Shown here in pieces: positions 18,809-28,041 of a DNA stretch of 64,000 nt. Within the stretch, counting starts at the first letter, position 1. Every line of letters begins with the position of its first letter. Under the pieces are notes generated by a model. It ran no database searches and was not told the DNA's origin. It saw only the letters and a list, made by a program, of their open reading frames with translations. This DNA is from Neisseriaceae bacterium. GTDB taxonomy: Bacteria > Pseudomonadota > Gammaproteobacteria > Burkholderiales > UBA11063. The stretch is taken from positions 100,894 to 164,893 of the forward strand of contig RXJX01000014.1 of the NCBI GenBank assembly GCA_003963245.1, in the 5' to 3' direction. The translations under genes and the position numbers were made by a program.

Positions 18809-18825
18809 GTTATTGATTCTTAAAA

Positions 18826-18876
18826 AATTAATAAAGAAAGGTTGGCTTGAATTAACTTAATTCAAAAAACCAACCT
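18826..18876 (-). terminator. Hairpin between the prolyl-hydroxylase-like gene and aroA
   Basis: AGGTTGG (18839-18845) pairs with CCAACCT (18870-18876). Inside, TTGAATTAA pairs with TTAATTCAA. On the minus strand a T-rich stretch follows. It most likely terminates the gene ending at 18911. With only about 17 bp left before the aroA start at 18808, it also sits in any aroA leader and could attenuate it. Confidence 0.75.
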
Positions 18877-18910
18877 CACGATTTATAGATTAATATTAGT
18901 CATGTCTTTT

Positions 18911-19777
18911 TTAATTATATTTGCGTTGGCGCATCCATTTAGTAGCAATCCATTTTTCACCTTTAATGACTGGATTGCCTGCATGTAAACTCAATGGATC
19001 AACTTGCCCTTGTGAATTACAGTACTCAAAATAAACCGCTGCACCTTTTTTAGGCACGACACTAACTCCAACATCAGGAAATGTGGTTTCGCCACCTTGC
19101 TCAACATCACTCAAATACATAACCAAAGTAGAAACGCGTTGCCCACCTACAGCCAAGTGCTGCTGACTACCCTTTAACTCATAAGGAAAAAAATCAAAAT
19201 GCGGGCGATACTCTGCACCTGGTTGGTAATTCAAAATCTGGATTCCTTCACCATTTTCCATTGGCCAGTGCATCACTTCAGCAATCCGGCGATCGAGCTT
19301 AGTAATGAACTCATTCTCACAGATATTAAAAAATGTTCCAGTGCTGGTACGCTCTGGATGAAGCTCTTCTTTACCCGTCTCATTATCAACCACTCGTGAA
19401 GATTTCATCCTACTTTGCGACAAGGCAATTAACTGATCGCATTCTTCATATGACATAAAATTATCAAAACTAATAATTACTGGACGTTCAACTTTAGTTC
19501 CAATAAAGACTCTGCGATCACTAGTATCAATAAAATTTACATCCATTGGCACTCGTGAAGCTTCATAAATAAAACCTGATGAAGTTGTCCCACCAACCAA
19601 AGAATTGGTTTTGTTTAACGGACGCCCTTGTTGAATATCACTAATGACCTGTACAGAAGTCTGTAAAGGGAATCCTTTACTTACCATGATATTTGCTAAC
19701 ATATCAACTGTACAGCCATTCTTTAAATTAGTTTCAATCCAATTAATCCACTCTTGGTTTATTCCGACTTGAGACAT
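18911..19777 (-). CDS. 2-oxoglutarate/Fe(II) dioxygenase, prolyl-4-hydroxylase-like
   Basis: 288 aa. The C-terminal half is a P4Hc domain: YRPHFDFFPYE (Fe ligands His and Asp, about 191-201), GQRVSTLVMYLSDVEQGGET (about 211-230), LHAGNPV (distal His, about 266-272) and GEKWIATKW (2-OG-binding Lys, about 275-283). HPERTSTGTFF is the usual upstream strand. The N-terminal about 100 residues are a separate small helical part. Bacterial members hydroxylate proline in proteins such as EF-Tu, or serve other roles; the target here is unknown. It starts 36 bp after the gyrA stop and is probably co-transcribed. Confidence 0.9.
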   Translation of the reverse strand: MSQVGINQEWINWIETNLKNGCTVDMLANIMVSKGFPLQTSVQVISDIQQGRPLNKTNSLVGGTTSSGFIYEASRVPMDVNFIDTSDRRVFIGTKVERPVIISFDNFMSYEECDQLIALSQSRMKSSRVVDNETGKEELHPERTSTGTFFNICENEFITKLDRRIAEVMHWPMENGEGIQILNYQPGAEYRPHFDFFPYELKGSQQHLAVGGQRVSTLVMYLSDVEQGGETTFPDVGVSVVPKKGAAVYFEYCNSQGQVDPLSLHAGNPVIKGEKWIATKWMRQRKYN

Positions 19778-19813
19778 CGATTACTCCACAACACGTAAGC
19801 ACAATTTCAGCAA

Positions 19814-22399
19814 CTAAGCGCTTGGACTTTCAGAATCATCATCAGCTTCAGTTTCAATAACTTTTTCCAAATCAACCAATTTTTCATCTTTGCCCAGATC
19901 AATCAGTTTAACACCTTGTGCTGAACGGCCAGTTTCACGAATACTATTTACCTTGGTACGAATTAGCACACCACCAGTTGTGATAAGCATGATTTCATCA
20001 TCATCAGAAACTAATTTGGCAGCAACCAGTTTACCATTTCGCACTGACTCACCAATTGCTTTAACTCCCTGAGTTCCACGTGAAGCTAAGCGATATTCCT
20101 CAACCGTAGTACGCTTACCATAACCATTTTCAGTGGCAGTCAATACATTAGCTTTAATATCGTCAGTAGTAAGCAATGCAACCACTTTACAATCAGCTCC
20201 CAGCTTAATTCCTTTAACGCCGCGCGCCTGACGCCCCATACCACGAACTTCTTCCTCATTAAAGCGCACCGCTTTACCACCATCGGAGAAAATCATGATT
20301 TCGCGTTTACCATCAGTTAAATCAACCCCAGCCAAACGATCTCCTTCATCAAGATTAATCGCGATAATTCCACGACTATTTGGACGGGCAAATGCCGCTA
20401 AATCAGTTTTCTTCACGATACCTTGTTCAGTTACCATAAAGATGAATTGATCTTCACTAAATTCTTTTACTGGCAGAATATTAGTAATTTTCTCATCAAC
20501 TTGTAATGGCAATAAATTAACAATTGGGCGACCACGAGTAGTACGACTACCTTCTGGTAAATTATATACTTTAAGCCAATACATCCGACCAAGCGTTGAG
20601 AAGCATAATACGTAGTCATGAGTATGAGCAATAAACAAATTCTGAATAAAATCATCTTCGCGAGTTGATGCTGCAGTTTTACCGCGACCACCACGTTTTT
20701 GCGTACGATATTCTTCAACAGCCTGAGTTTTAACGTAACCTTCTTTGGATAGAGTTACAACCATATCACGAGGCTTAATTAAATCTTCCATGTCAATATC
20801 AGCAGAATCATACTGAATTTCAGAACGACGTTTATCACCAAATTGCTGTTTAATTGCTGCCAATTCATCCGCAATAATCAAATTCACACGCTTCGGTGTA
20901 TTTAGAATATCCAGCAAATCAACTATAGTATCCATTACATCTTGGTATTCTTTGGTAATTTTCTCTTGCTCTAGACCCGTCAAGCGCTGTAATTGCATCT
21001 CTAAAATTGCTTGCGATTGTGCATCAGACAAGAAATACTCTTTACCATGTAAACCAAACTGAGGTTCAAGATTATCCGGACGCACCTGAGCCACATCCAC
21101 ACGTTCCATCATAGCCAATACTAAGCTTGATTCCCAGCTACGCTCCATCAAGCGAGTTTTAGCTTCCGGTCGTGTCATTGAGGTTTTGATAATGGCGATC
21201 ATCTCATCAACATTGGCTAAAGCAACTGCCAAACCTTCTAAAGTGTGCCCACGCTCTTTGGCTTTACGTAATTCAAATACCGTACGTCGCGTAACAACTT
21301 CACGGCGGTGATAAATAAATTCTTCAAGAATGGATTTAAGATTTAATAAGCGCGGCTGATTATTAACCAACGCCACCATATTAATCCCAAAGCTATCCTG
21401 CATTTGGGTCATTTTGTATAAATTATTCAGGATCACGCTGGCATTTTCACCTCGGCGTAATTCAATCGCTACCCGCATACCAGATTTATCTGACTCATCA
21501 CGAATTTCGCTGATACCTTCAACAATTTTTTCTTTTACTAATTCACCGATACGTTCACATAATTTAGCTTTATTTACTTGATATGGTAACTCATCAATAA
21601 TGATCGCCTGACGGTCTTTGCCAATATCTTCAAAATGCGTTCGTGCACGCATCACAACCCGACCACGTCCAGTTTTATATCCCTGATGAATATCTTTGAT
21701 TCCAAAGATAATACCTGCGGTTGGAAAATCTGGAGCTGGGATAATTTCAATCAATTCATCCAAAGTTATTTCTGGATTATCCAATAATGCAGAACAAGCA
21801 TCAACCACTTCACTCAAATTGTGTGGCGGCATATTAGTTGCCATACCCACTGCAATACCCGTTGTTCCATTAATTAATAAGTTAGGAATTCGCGTTGGCA
21901 TCACCAATGGCTCATGCTCAGAACCATCATAATTAGGACCAAAATTAACCGTTTCTTTATCAATATCAGCAATCATCTCGTGTGCGATCTTAGACATCCG
22001 AATCTCGGTATAACGCATTGCTGCTGGTGAATCACCATCGACTGAACCAAAATTTCCCTGACCATCGACTAACATATAGCGCAATGAGAAATCCTGTGCC
22101 ATCCGGACTATCGTATCATAAACCGCAATATCACCATGCGGATGGTACTTACCAATTACATCCCCGACAATACGCGCTGACTTTTTATAAGGTTTATTCC
22201 AGTCGTTAGATAATTCATGCATTGCAAATAATACCCGGCGATGTACTGGTTTCAATCCGTCGCGGACATCAGGCAGTGCCCGTCCGACAATTACACTCAT
22301 TGCATATTCAATATACGATTGCTTCATTTCCTCTTCAATGTTGATATTTACAACTTCACGGGCAAATGAAGGAATCAAAGTCGTCAGATCATTGTTCAT
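19814..22399 (-). CDS. gyrA: DNA gyrase subunit A
   Basis: 861 aa from ATG 22399, which has AAAGG at good spacing. An upstream TTG (22414) would add five residues and is less likely. The breakage-reunion domain shows the catalytic Tyr in [10 protein letters not shown] (about 130). The GyrA box reads QKRGGRGK near residue 560, and beta-pinwheel repeats follow. The quinolone pocket reads [10 protein letters not shown]. The codon for residue 91 (22127-22129) is ATT (Ile), where E. coli has Ser83 and Neisseria Ser91. Asp95 is kept. An Ile or Phe there is a known quinolone-resistance substitution, so reduced susceptibility is expected. A conserved acidic tail ([10 protein letters not shown]) ends the protein. 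Confidence 0.97.
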   Translation of the reverse strand: MNNDLTTLIPSFAREVVNINIEEEMKQSYIEYAMSVIVGRALPDVRDGLKPVHRRVLFAMHELSNDWNKPYKKSARIVGDVIGKYHPHGDIAVYDTIVRMAQDFSLRYMLVDGQGNFGSVDGDSPAAMRYTEIRMSKIAHEMIADIDKETVNFGPNYDGSEHEPLVMPTRIPNLLINGTTGIAVGMATNMPPHNLSEVVDACSALLDNPEITLDELIEIIPAPDFPTAGIIFGIKDIHQGYKTGRGRVVMRARTHFEDIGKDRQAIIIDELPYQVNKAKLCERIGELVKEKIVEGISEIRDESDKSGMRVAIELRRGENASVILNNLYKMTQMQDSFGINMVALVNNQPRLLNLKSILEEFIYHRREVVTRRTVFELRKAKERGHTLEGLAVALANVDEMIAIIKTSMTRPEAKTRLMERSWESSLVLAMMERVDVAQVRPDNLEPQFGLHGKEYFLSDAQSQAILEMQLQRLTGLEQEKITKEYQDVMDTIVDLLDILNTPKRVNLIIADELAAIKQQFGDKRRSEIQYDSADIDMEDLIKPRDMVVTLSKEGYVKTQAVEEYRTQKRGGRGKTAASTREDDFIQNLFIAHTHDYVLCFSTLGRMYWLKVYNLPEGSRTTRGRPIVNLLPLQVDEKITNILPVKEFSEDQFIFMVTEQGIVKKTDLAAFARPNSRGIIAINLDEGDRLAGVDLTDGKREIMIFSDGGKAVRFNEEEVRGMGRQARGVKGIKLGADCKVVALLTTDDIKANVLTATENGYGKRTTVEEYRLASRGTQGVKAIGESVRNGKLVAAKLVSDDDEIMLITTGGVLIRTKVNSIRETGRSAQGVKLIDLGKDEKLVDLEKVIETEADDDSESPSA

Positions 22400-22435
22400 G
22401 CGTAACCTTTTCAATTTAGTCGAAATTAATCGCGT

Positions 22436-22444
22436 ATTTTACCA
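22436..22444 (-). promoter_or_regulatory. Extended -10 promoter for gyrA
   Basis: The minus strand reads TGGTAAAAT (TAAAAT at 22436-22441), about 37 bp before the ATG. The context ATATGGTAAAATA followed by CGCG is almost the same as before fruA at 32264-32272. Confidence 0.55.
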
Positions 22445-22456
22445 TATTTAGCGCAT

Positions 22457-22503
22457 AAAATGAGAATAAGCATAGGGATATACCCTATGCTTATTCTCAT
22501 TTT
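22457..22503 (-). terminator. Long perfect bidirectional terminator after deaD
   Basis: A 21-bp perfect stem (22457-22477 with 22483-22503) around a 5-nt loop, with A run on one side and T run on the other. It lies 14 bp past the deaD stop and just upstream of the gyrA promoter. It insulates the two units. Confidence 0.92.
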
Positions 22504-22516
22504 GAATTAATCAAGC

Positions 22517-24073
22517 TTAACTTTTAGCTACTTCAACCATTTTTTTATTTTTTTGGTTTAGTTTGCGCATAATAATTTCTGCTTCATCCAGTGGCACCGT
22601 AATAAATGAGAATTTTTCGAGAATACGGATATCACGAACCTTGCGTCCAGGAGTTTTACAGCTTTGATGCAATACATCTAATAACGCACGTGGATTCATT
22701 CCATCTATTTTGCCTAAAGCCACGAATAATTTCACATTATCACCAGATACAGCGCTGCGACTTTGTTCAATCTTAGCGTAGCTTTCTTCTAAAAACTCAT
22801 CCTGATATTGATGGCGCAACAACGCTGCAATAACCGCTTGTGGGTCATTATCACCCAAAATTCGCTTAGCCAATCCATTATAGCTTTTGAAATCGCTCTC
22901 AGCAATAATCTCACCTAAACACGCTTGCAAATACTCTTCTTTGGCTTTAATAATATCTTTAATTTGTGGAACATCTTGCTTTTTAATATCCGCTTTAGCA
23001 ACCTTTTTAATCATCCCTAAACGTGACATTTCTCGTGGCGTCACAAAAGTGATTGCAATACCTTTTTGACCCGCACGACCAGTACGTCCAATCCGATGTA
23101 CATACGATTCAGCTTCTTGAGGCATAGAGTAATTAATTACATGAGTCAAATTATTAACATCAATTCCACGCGCCGCTACGTCAGTTGCAACCAAGATATT
23201 GACAAGCTTATCTTTAAATTCTGCCAAGGTTTTTGTACGTTGAGATTGAGTAATATCCCCATGCAAACAGTCTGCAGCATAGCTACGACTCTTTAAATGC
23301 TTGGTAACTTCATCTACTTCAAGTTTAGTACGACAAAAAATAATGCCATAAAAATCTTGTTCAAAATCTAAAACACGGCATAATGCTTCAAATTTATCAG
23401 CTTCACGAACTTCAAAATAAATTTGTTCGGTAAGCTTAGTCGTTAATTCTTTATTTTCTACCTTCAATGTTTTGAATTTACCCATGTACTTTTTGGCAAT
23501 TTGTAAAATTGAACTAGGCATCGTCGCTGAGAAAAACAACATATTTTTCTCTTCATTGGTTGTTTGCAAGATGTGTTCAATATCTTCAACAAACCCCATA
23601 TTTAACATTTCATCCGCTTCATCAAGCACAAAAAATTCTAAATTACTAAAATTCAGAACTTTGCGCTCCATCAAATCCATGATCCGTCCAGGAGTACCAA
23701 CAATAATATCACTACCTTTACGCACATTACGCACTTGTTGTTCAATTGACGCACCACCATAAACTGCAGAAACTCTTAAATCGCGTTTACCGATCAAAGA
23801 ATACATTTCCTCACAAACTTGAATAGCTAGCTCACGGGTTGGCGTTAACACCACCGCTTTGATTGAGCCATCTTTAGTAATACTCTCAATAATCGGAATT
23901 GAAAACGCAGCTGTTTTACCAGTTCCGGTCTGCGCCTGACCGATAATATTTGCTTTTTCGCGTAGAAACTCAGGGATAACTAATGCCTGAATTGGACTTG
24001 GGCTGGTAAAACCTTTTTCTGCCAACGCGGCAACCATTTCTTCACTTAAATTAAAATCATTAAAACTACTCAT
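22517..24073 (-). CDS. deaD: DEAD-box ATP-dependent RNA helicase, DeaD/CsdA-like
   Basis: 518 aa. The Q motif (GFTSPSPIQALVIP) comes first. Walker A AQTGTGKTAAF (about 46-56), PTRELAIQV, TPGRIMD, DEAD box VLDEADEML (about 149-157), SAT (FSATMP), ATDVAARGID and HRIGRTGRAG follow. The C-terminus has a DbpA/CsdA-type RNA-binding domain (VKLFVALGKIDGMNPRALLD, about 423-442) without the long basic tail of E. coli DeaD. It acts in ribosome assembly and mRNA turnover, notably in the cold. A leader hairpin lies just upstream (24096-24129), suggesting structure-based control. Confidence 0.92.
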   Translation of the reverse strand: MSSFNDFNLSEEMVAALAEKGFTSPSPIQALVIPEFLREKANIIGQAQTGTGKTAAFSIPIIESITKDGSIKAVVLTPTRELAIQVCEEMYSLIGKRDLRVSAVYGGASIEQQVRNVRKGSDIIVGTPGRIMDLMERKVLNFSNLEFFVLDEADEMLNMGFVEDIEHILQTTNEEKNMLFFSATMPSSILQIAKKYMGKFKTLKVENKELTTKLTEQIYFEVREADKFEALCRVLDFEQDFYGIIFCRTKLEVDEVTKHLKSRSYAADCLHGDITQSQRTKTLAEFKDKLVNILVATDVAARGIDVNNLTHVINYSMPQEAESYVHRIGRTGRAGQKGIAITFVTPREMSRLGMIKKVAKADIKKQDVPQIKDIIKAKEEYLQACLGEIIAESDFKSYNGLAKRILGDNDPQAVIAALLRHQYQDEFLEESYAKIEQSRSAVSGDNVKLFVALGKIDGMNPRALLDVLHQSCKTPGRKVRDIRILEKFSFITVPLDEAEIIMRKLNQKNKKMVEVAKS

Positions 24074-24095
24074 TTATACTTTCCTTTCTGAGCGT

Positions 24096-24129
24096 GCGTT
24101 ATTTTGTTCACAATTAAACAAAATGACGC
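24096..24129 (-). promoter_or_regulatory. Hairpin in the deaD leader
   Basis: GCGT-x-ATTTTGTT (24096-24108) pairs with AACAAAAT-x-ACGC (24117-24129), 12 bp with one mismatch, and ends about 23 bp before the deaD ATG. It is followed by AAGGAA, the ribosome-binding site. It could control translation or stability with temperature (inference). Confidence 0.5.
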
Positions 24130-24203
24130 GAATTAAGTATCAACAACACTGCAGAAAGAAACTCCAACAGAGCCATATTTACTCATTTCATAACGTAATT
24201 ACT

Positions 24204-24311
24204 CAACTGTCACAATATGAAGTAAGAACTAGAAACAAGGCAATGACGTGTACGTGAGAAGTACACGAGGAGCCTTGTGACGACGTTATTACGATATAGT
24301 GTGAGCAGTTG
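24204..24311. repeat. Nested inverted-repeat element of about 108 bp upstream of deaD
   Basis: The outer arms CAACTG (24204-24209) and CAGTTG (24306-24311) extend inward through TCACAnTAT-like pairs. The middle arms ACAAGGC (24235-24241) and GCCTTGT (24272-24278) enclose a 7-bp perfect stem CGTGTAC/GTACACG with a 7-nt loop. The whole can fold into one long cruciform or RNA hairpin. It has no ORF. It may be a structured 5' leader of deaD, a small RNA, or a miniature repeat element. The right arm (reverse strand CAACTGCTCACACTA) recurs exactly at 42524-42538. Confidence 0.6.
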
Positions 24312-24323
24312 TTTCTAACAAAC

Positions 24324-24354
24324 ACAAAAAACAGGCAGTATTCAAACCGCCTGT
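24324..24354 (-). terminator. Rho-independent terminator after the SDR gene
   Basis: ACAGGC (24331-24336) pairs with GCCTGT (24349-24354) and is followed on the minus strand by six T. It ends the dnaE-glmU-efflux-SDR run about 35 bp after the stop at 24390. Confidence 0.88.
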
Positions 24355-24389
24355 TACGATAAAAATCTTCTTAAACTAAAAAACAATAG

Positions 24390-25166
24390 TTATACTTGCC
24401 GGTGGATTTTAGTCGCTCGCGACTGTGCTCCAGCTAAAATTAAACTTTCAGCTAAATTCACATGTTTCGGCAAATTAGCATTATAGACTATCAATTCAGC
24501 AACATCACTGGCTTGCAACGGCTCAAAACCTTGGTATACTGAATCAGCACGTGACTTATCACCATGAAAACGCACCTGACTAAATTCGGTATTCACGGCA
24601 CCCGGTAAAATTTCGCTGACTTTAATCCCGTGCTCAACCATCTCTTCACGCAAACTTTGACTAATTGCATGCACTGCATGCTTAGTAGCACAATAAACAC
24701 CACCTTTAGCATAGGACTCAACACCTGCAACTGAACCAATGGTAATAATATGCCCAAATCCCTGCTTAACCATCTTTTTGGCAATAATACGCAAGACAGC
24801 TAAAAACCCCTTAATATTGGTGTCAATCATGGTTTCCCAATTATTGACATCATCTTCGACAAACACGTCCAAACCTAACGCCAGACCAGCATTATTCACC
24901 AGAATATCAATGTGCTCAATTGCATCAGGTAAATGCCCGAGTGCGGTTGCAACTTGTTTGGAATTGGTAACATCCATACCAATTGCAAAAGCTTTGATTG
25001 AATACTCTGCAATTAACTCATCTTTCAACTCTTCCAAGCGATCAACCCGTCGTGCAGCAAGGATCAAATTAGCGCCCATTTTGGCAAATTCAATGGCACA
25101 AGCTCTACCTATTCCAGAACTTGCCCCAGTAATCAATACAGTTTTACCCGCTATACGATTTTGCAT
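24390..25166 (-). CDS. Short-chain dehydrogenase/reductase, YdfG-like
   Basis: 258 aa, classical SDR. The NAD(P)-binding motif is TGASSGIGRACAIEF (about 14-28), followed by ARRVDRL after strand 2, where Arg suggests NADP. NNAG (about 91-94) comes next. The catalytic triad is Ser in GSVAGVESYAKGG (about 143-155) and YCATK (Tyr about 158, Lys about 162). ILPGAVNTEF follows the active site. Similar to E. coli YdfG (3-hydroxy acid/serine dehydrogenase). The substrate is not evident. Lies 15 bp after the outer-membrane efflux gene. Confidence 0.88.
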   Translation of the reverse strand: MQNRIAGKTVLITGASSGIGRACAIEFAKMGANLILAARRVDRLEELKDELIAEYSIKAFAIGMDVTNSKQVATALGHLPDAIEHIDILVNNAGLALGLDVFVEDDVNNWETMIDTNIKGFLAVLRIIAKKMVKQGFGHIITIGSVAGVESYAKGGVYCATKHAVHAISQSLREEMVEHGIKVSEILPGAVNTEFSQVRFHGDKSRADSVYQGFEPLQASDVAELIVYNANLPKHVNLAESLILAGAQSRATKIHRQV

Positions 25167-25181
25167 TTAGTTAGCTCCTTA

Positions 25182-26594
25182 TCAATCCCAATCGTGACCA
25201 TCACCAAATTTGATGGTACTTTCATAATTTTTGTAAGCATAGCCACCACCTAGATCTTGATACAATTGAACTATCGTACCTAATTGCTGTAATTTACTTT
25301 GTTGTACTACCAATGCAGCTTGGTCCATTGTTACTGCATTTTGTAATAATTCAGGTTTGCTGTATAAACCGCCAACAAAGCTTGATTCTGCCAAGGTATA
25401 TCCAAGTTTAGTAGCTTTATAAGCCTTAATTTGCGTATCCATGCTTACGGTTAATTGATCATGAGCTGATAAATCATTGTCTACTGCCGCGAAAGCTGAA
25501 CGAACAACTTGTAAATAATTATAGTACGCAGCATAATATTGACCTTTTGCAGCTTCAATTTGACCATAAATTCCAAAATTCAAAATCGGCATAGTAATCG
25601 CTGCATTTTGTACCCAATAATCAGTATTTGCACCAAATAGACCACTCAATGAACTTGCTGCTGTACCACCTTGACCAGTCAAGCTGATAGTTGGGAAGAA
25701 CATTGAAGTTGCCACTCCAATATTAGCATTAGCCGCAATTAACTGCTGTTCAGCTTGCTGTACATCTGGACGGTTACGCAACACGGTAGAAGGTAAATTA
25801 GTTGGAATAACACCATAACTATTAATTTGCATAAATTTAAGACCACGGGTAATATCACCTGGATTCTCATTAAGAAGTACACGTAACGCATTGCGTGAGG
25901 CAACAATATTATTTTTAATGATTGGAATCTGCGCCAATGCTGAATCGTACTGTTGCTCATAACTTTGTACTTGATATAAAGATAATAAACCTTCTTTATA
26001 TTCAATCTTAGAGAAGTCTAATAAAGCTTTCAAATCTTTAACCAACTGTTCTTGCAATTGAAGTTGATAATCTTGTCCTAACAGGGTAAAATAGCCAGTC
26101 GCAACTTGACTGATTACGCTCAAACGCACGGTATCTTTTGCTGCGCGAACGGCTTGATAATTAGCTTCAGCATATTGTTGCGAACGAATTTGCTGGAACA
26201 CATTTAAAGAATAGCTTGGCAACCCTGCAAAATTATATCCTTCACCAATAAATGACTTATTAGAATATGAACCTGTCGCACTACCAGTTGGAATCCACGC
26301 AAATTGAACAGAGCGCAACTGACCTTGAGCTGCTACAATATTACCAATCGCATTTTGGATGTTATTATTATTTTTAAGAGCGCTCTCAATCAAATTATCC
26401 AAAACTGGATCTTTAAATGACTTCCACCACGCCATTGCTGGTAAATTGGCACTTTCGGTAACTGCTAGAGTATCGCGGCTTGGAAAACTCTTTGGATCAT
26501 TCGTATTTGGTTGAGAATAGGTCGGTCCGAATAAACCACAACCACCCAGAGCTGACGCCAGAGCCACCAAACAAGTTAAATTCTTAATCCGCAT
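25182..26594 (-). CDS. Outer-membrane efflux lipoprotein, OprM/NodT family
   Basis: 470 aa. Lipoprotein signal with lipobox LGGC (Cys about residue 19). PAMAWWKSFKDPVLDNLIES is the N-terminal family signature, and YNYLQVVRSAFAAVDNDLSA ends the second repeat; two OEP helical-hairpin repeats are visible. This is a TolC-like exit duct. There is no membrane-fusion or inner-membrane pump gene next to it; it sits between glmU and an SDR. A cognate pump must be elsewhere, or it could serve the RND at 48340-51429, though that gene already has a TolC partner. Confidence 0.88.
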   Translation of the reverse strand: MRIKNLTCLVALASALGGCGLFGPTYSQPNTNDPKSFPSRDTLAVTESANLPAMAWWKSFKDPVLDNLIESALKNNNNIQNAIGNIVAAQGQLRSVQFAWIPTGSATGSYSNKSFIGEGYNFAGLPSYSLNVFQQIRSQQYAEANYQAVRAAKDTVRLSVISQVATGYFTLLGQDYQLQLQEQLVKDLKALLDFSKIEYKEGLLSLYQVQSYEQQYDSALAQIPIIKNNIVASRNALRVLLNENPGDITRGLKFMQINSYGVIPTNLPSTVLRNRPDVQQAEQQLIAANANIGVATSMFFPTISLTGQGGTAASSLSGLFGANTDYWVQNAAITMPILNFGIYGQIEAAKGQYYAAYYNYLQVVRSAFAAVDNDLSAHDQLTVSMDTQIKAYKATKLGYTLAESSFVGGLYSKPELLQNAVTMDQAALVVQQSKLQQLGTIVQLYQDLGGGYAYKNYESTIKFGDGHDWD

Positions 26595-26602
26595 ACCTAC
26601 TC

Positions 26603-27979
26603 CTATTGTTTATTTCTGTTAAGCCAGCCACTAACAGTGACCTGCTCTGCTCGTGCTAAGGTTAATTCATTTGCTGGTGTATCTTTCGTTATCACTGAAC
26701 CAGCCCCGATCAAACTACCGTCATTAATTTGCACTGGTGCAACCATCATTGTGCCAGAACCAACAAAAACATTATTACCTATAATTGTTTTAAATTTATT
26801 CACACCGTCATAATTACAGGTAACACTTCCTGCACCAATATTTACTTTACGACCAATCTCCGCGTCACCAATATAGGTCAAGTGATTTACTTTTGAGCCG
26901 ACGCCGATTGTGCTTTTTTTAATTTCGACAAAATTGCCGATGTGAGTATTTGCTGCCAATACCGTACCCGGACGCAAACGTGCGTAAGGTCCAATTTGTG
27001 CTCCATCGGCAACCGTAGCATCTTCTAAAATTGAATAGGGCTTAATCGCAACATTATCTGCAATTGTTACATTCTTGAGTAAGCATCCGGCACCGATTGA
27101 AACATTATTACCTAGCTTAACTTCACCCTCAAACACGCAATTTACATCAATAGAGCAATCTTTACCCGCGCTAAGCGTACCACGAACATCTATGCGATGT
27201 TTATCGATTAAAGTAACACCTGATTTAAGCAATTGAGTAGCCTGATTAAGCTGATAAATTCGTTCTAGTTGCTCTAACTGAAGCTTATCGTTAACACCCA
27301 TCACCTCGTAATGATGTGGTGCAAGTAAATAATCAATTTCAACTTCCTGATTATGCGCTAGAGCAATTACATCTGTCAAATAATACTCGCCTTGGTTATT
27401 ATTATTGGATAATTTACCTAACCAATCAGCAAGATGCCGATTTGGCAAAACGTAAAATCCGGTATTAATTTCGCGAATAGCACGCTCACTCTGACTTGCA
27501 TCTTTTTCTTCGACAATATTGGTGATCCTAAATTCTGGATTACGCACAACACGTCCGTACCCAGTTGGGTTCTCAACTTCATCCGTAAGCATCACCACAT
27601 TATCCTGATACTTAGCGATCATCTTTTCCAGCGTTGAAAGCTCAATCAACGGCACATCACCATATAAGACTAAGGTCAATCCATCATTATCCAAATGCGG
27701 CAAAGCACATTTTAAAGCATGCCCAGTACCAAGCTGTTCCGCTTGCAATGCCCAAATAATTCCACTTTCTGAATAATTCTGTTCAACAATTGAACGCACT
27801 TGATCACCACCATGACCATAAACCACAACTAATTTATTCGGATTTAATCTTTGTGCGCTATCAATTACATGATGTAACATTGGTTTGCCGCTAATTGGCT
27901 GAAGAACTTTTGGCAGGCTGGAATTCATTCGTTTACCCGCGCCAGCTGCTAGGATAACTACATTAATTATTTGCTGCAT
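26603..27979 (-). CDS. glmU: Bifunctional GlcNAc-1-P uridyltransferase / GlcN-1-P acetyltransferase
   Basis: 458 aa, family length. The N-terminal pyrophosphorylase has LAAGAGKRMNSSLPKVLQPI (about 10-29) and GDVPLI (about 106-111). The C-terminal left-handed beta-helix has hexapeptide repeats (INDGSLIGAGSVI and others) and VEIKKSTIG plus HLTYIGDAEIG for acetyl transfer. It makes UDP-GlcNAc for peptidoglycan and LPS. It follows dnaE by about 60 bp and precedes the efflux lipoprotein by 9 bp. Confidence 0.95.
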   Translation of the reverse strand: MQQIINVVILAAGAGKRMNSSLPKVLQPISGKPMLHHVIDSAQRLNPNKLVVVYGHGGDQVRSIVEQNYSESGIIWALQAEQLGTGHALKCALPHLDNDGLTLVLYGDVPLIELSTLEKMIAKYQDNVVMLTDEVENPTGYGRVVRNPEFRITNIVEEKDASQSERAIREINTGFYVLPNRHLADWLGKLSNNNNQGEYYLTDVIALAHNQEVEIDYLLAPHHYEVMGVNDKLQLEQLERIYQLNQATQLLKSGVTLIDKHRIDVRGTLSAGKDCSIDVNCVFEGEVKLGNNVSIGAGCLLKNVTIADNVAIKPYSILEDATVADGAQIGPYARLRPGTVLAANTHIGNFVEIKKSTIGVGSKVNHLTYIGDAEIGRKVNIGAGSVTCNYDGVNKFKTIIGNNVFVGSGTMMVAPVQINDGSLIGAGSVITKDTPANELTLARAEQVTVSGWLNRNKQ

Positions 27980-28041
27980 TCAATAACCTAAATCAATAAA
28001 AAATAACATACTCAAAACATCAAGAGCAGAATAAGTTGTTA

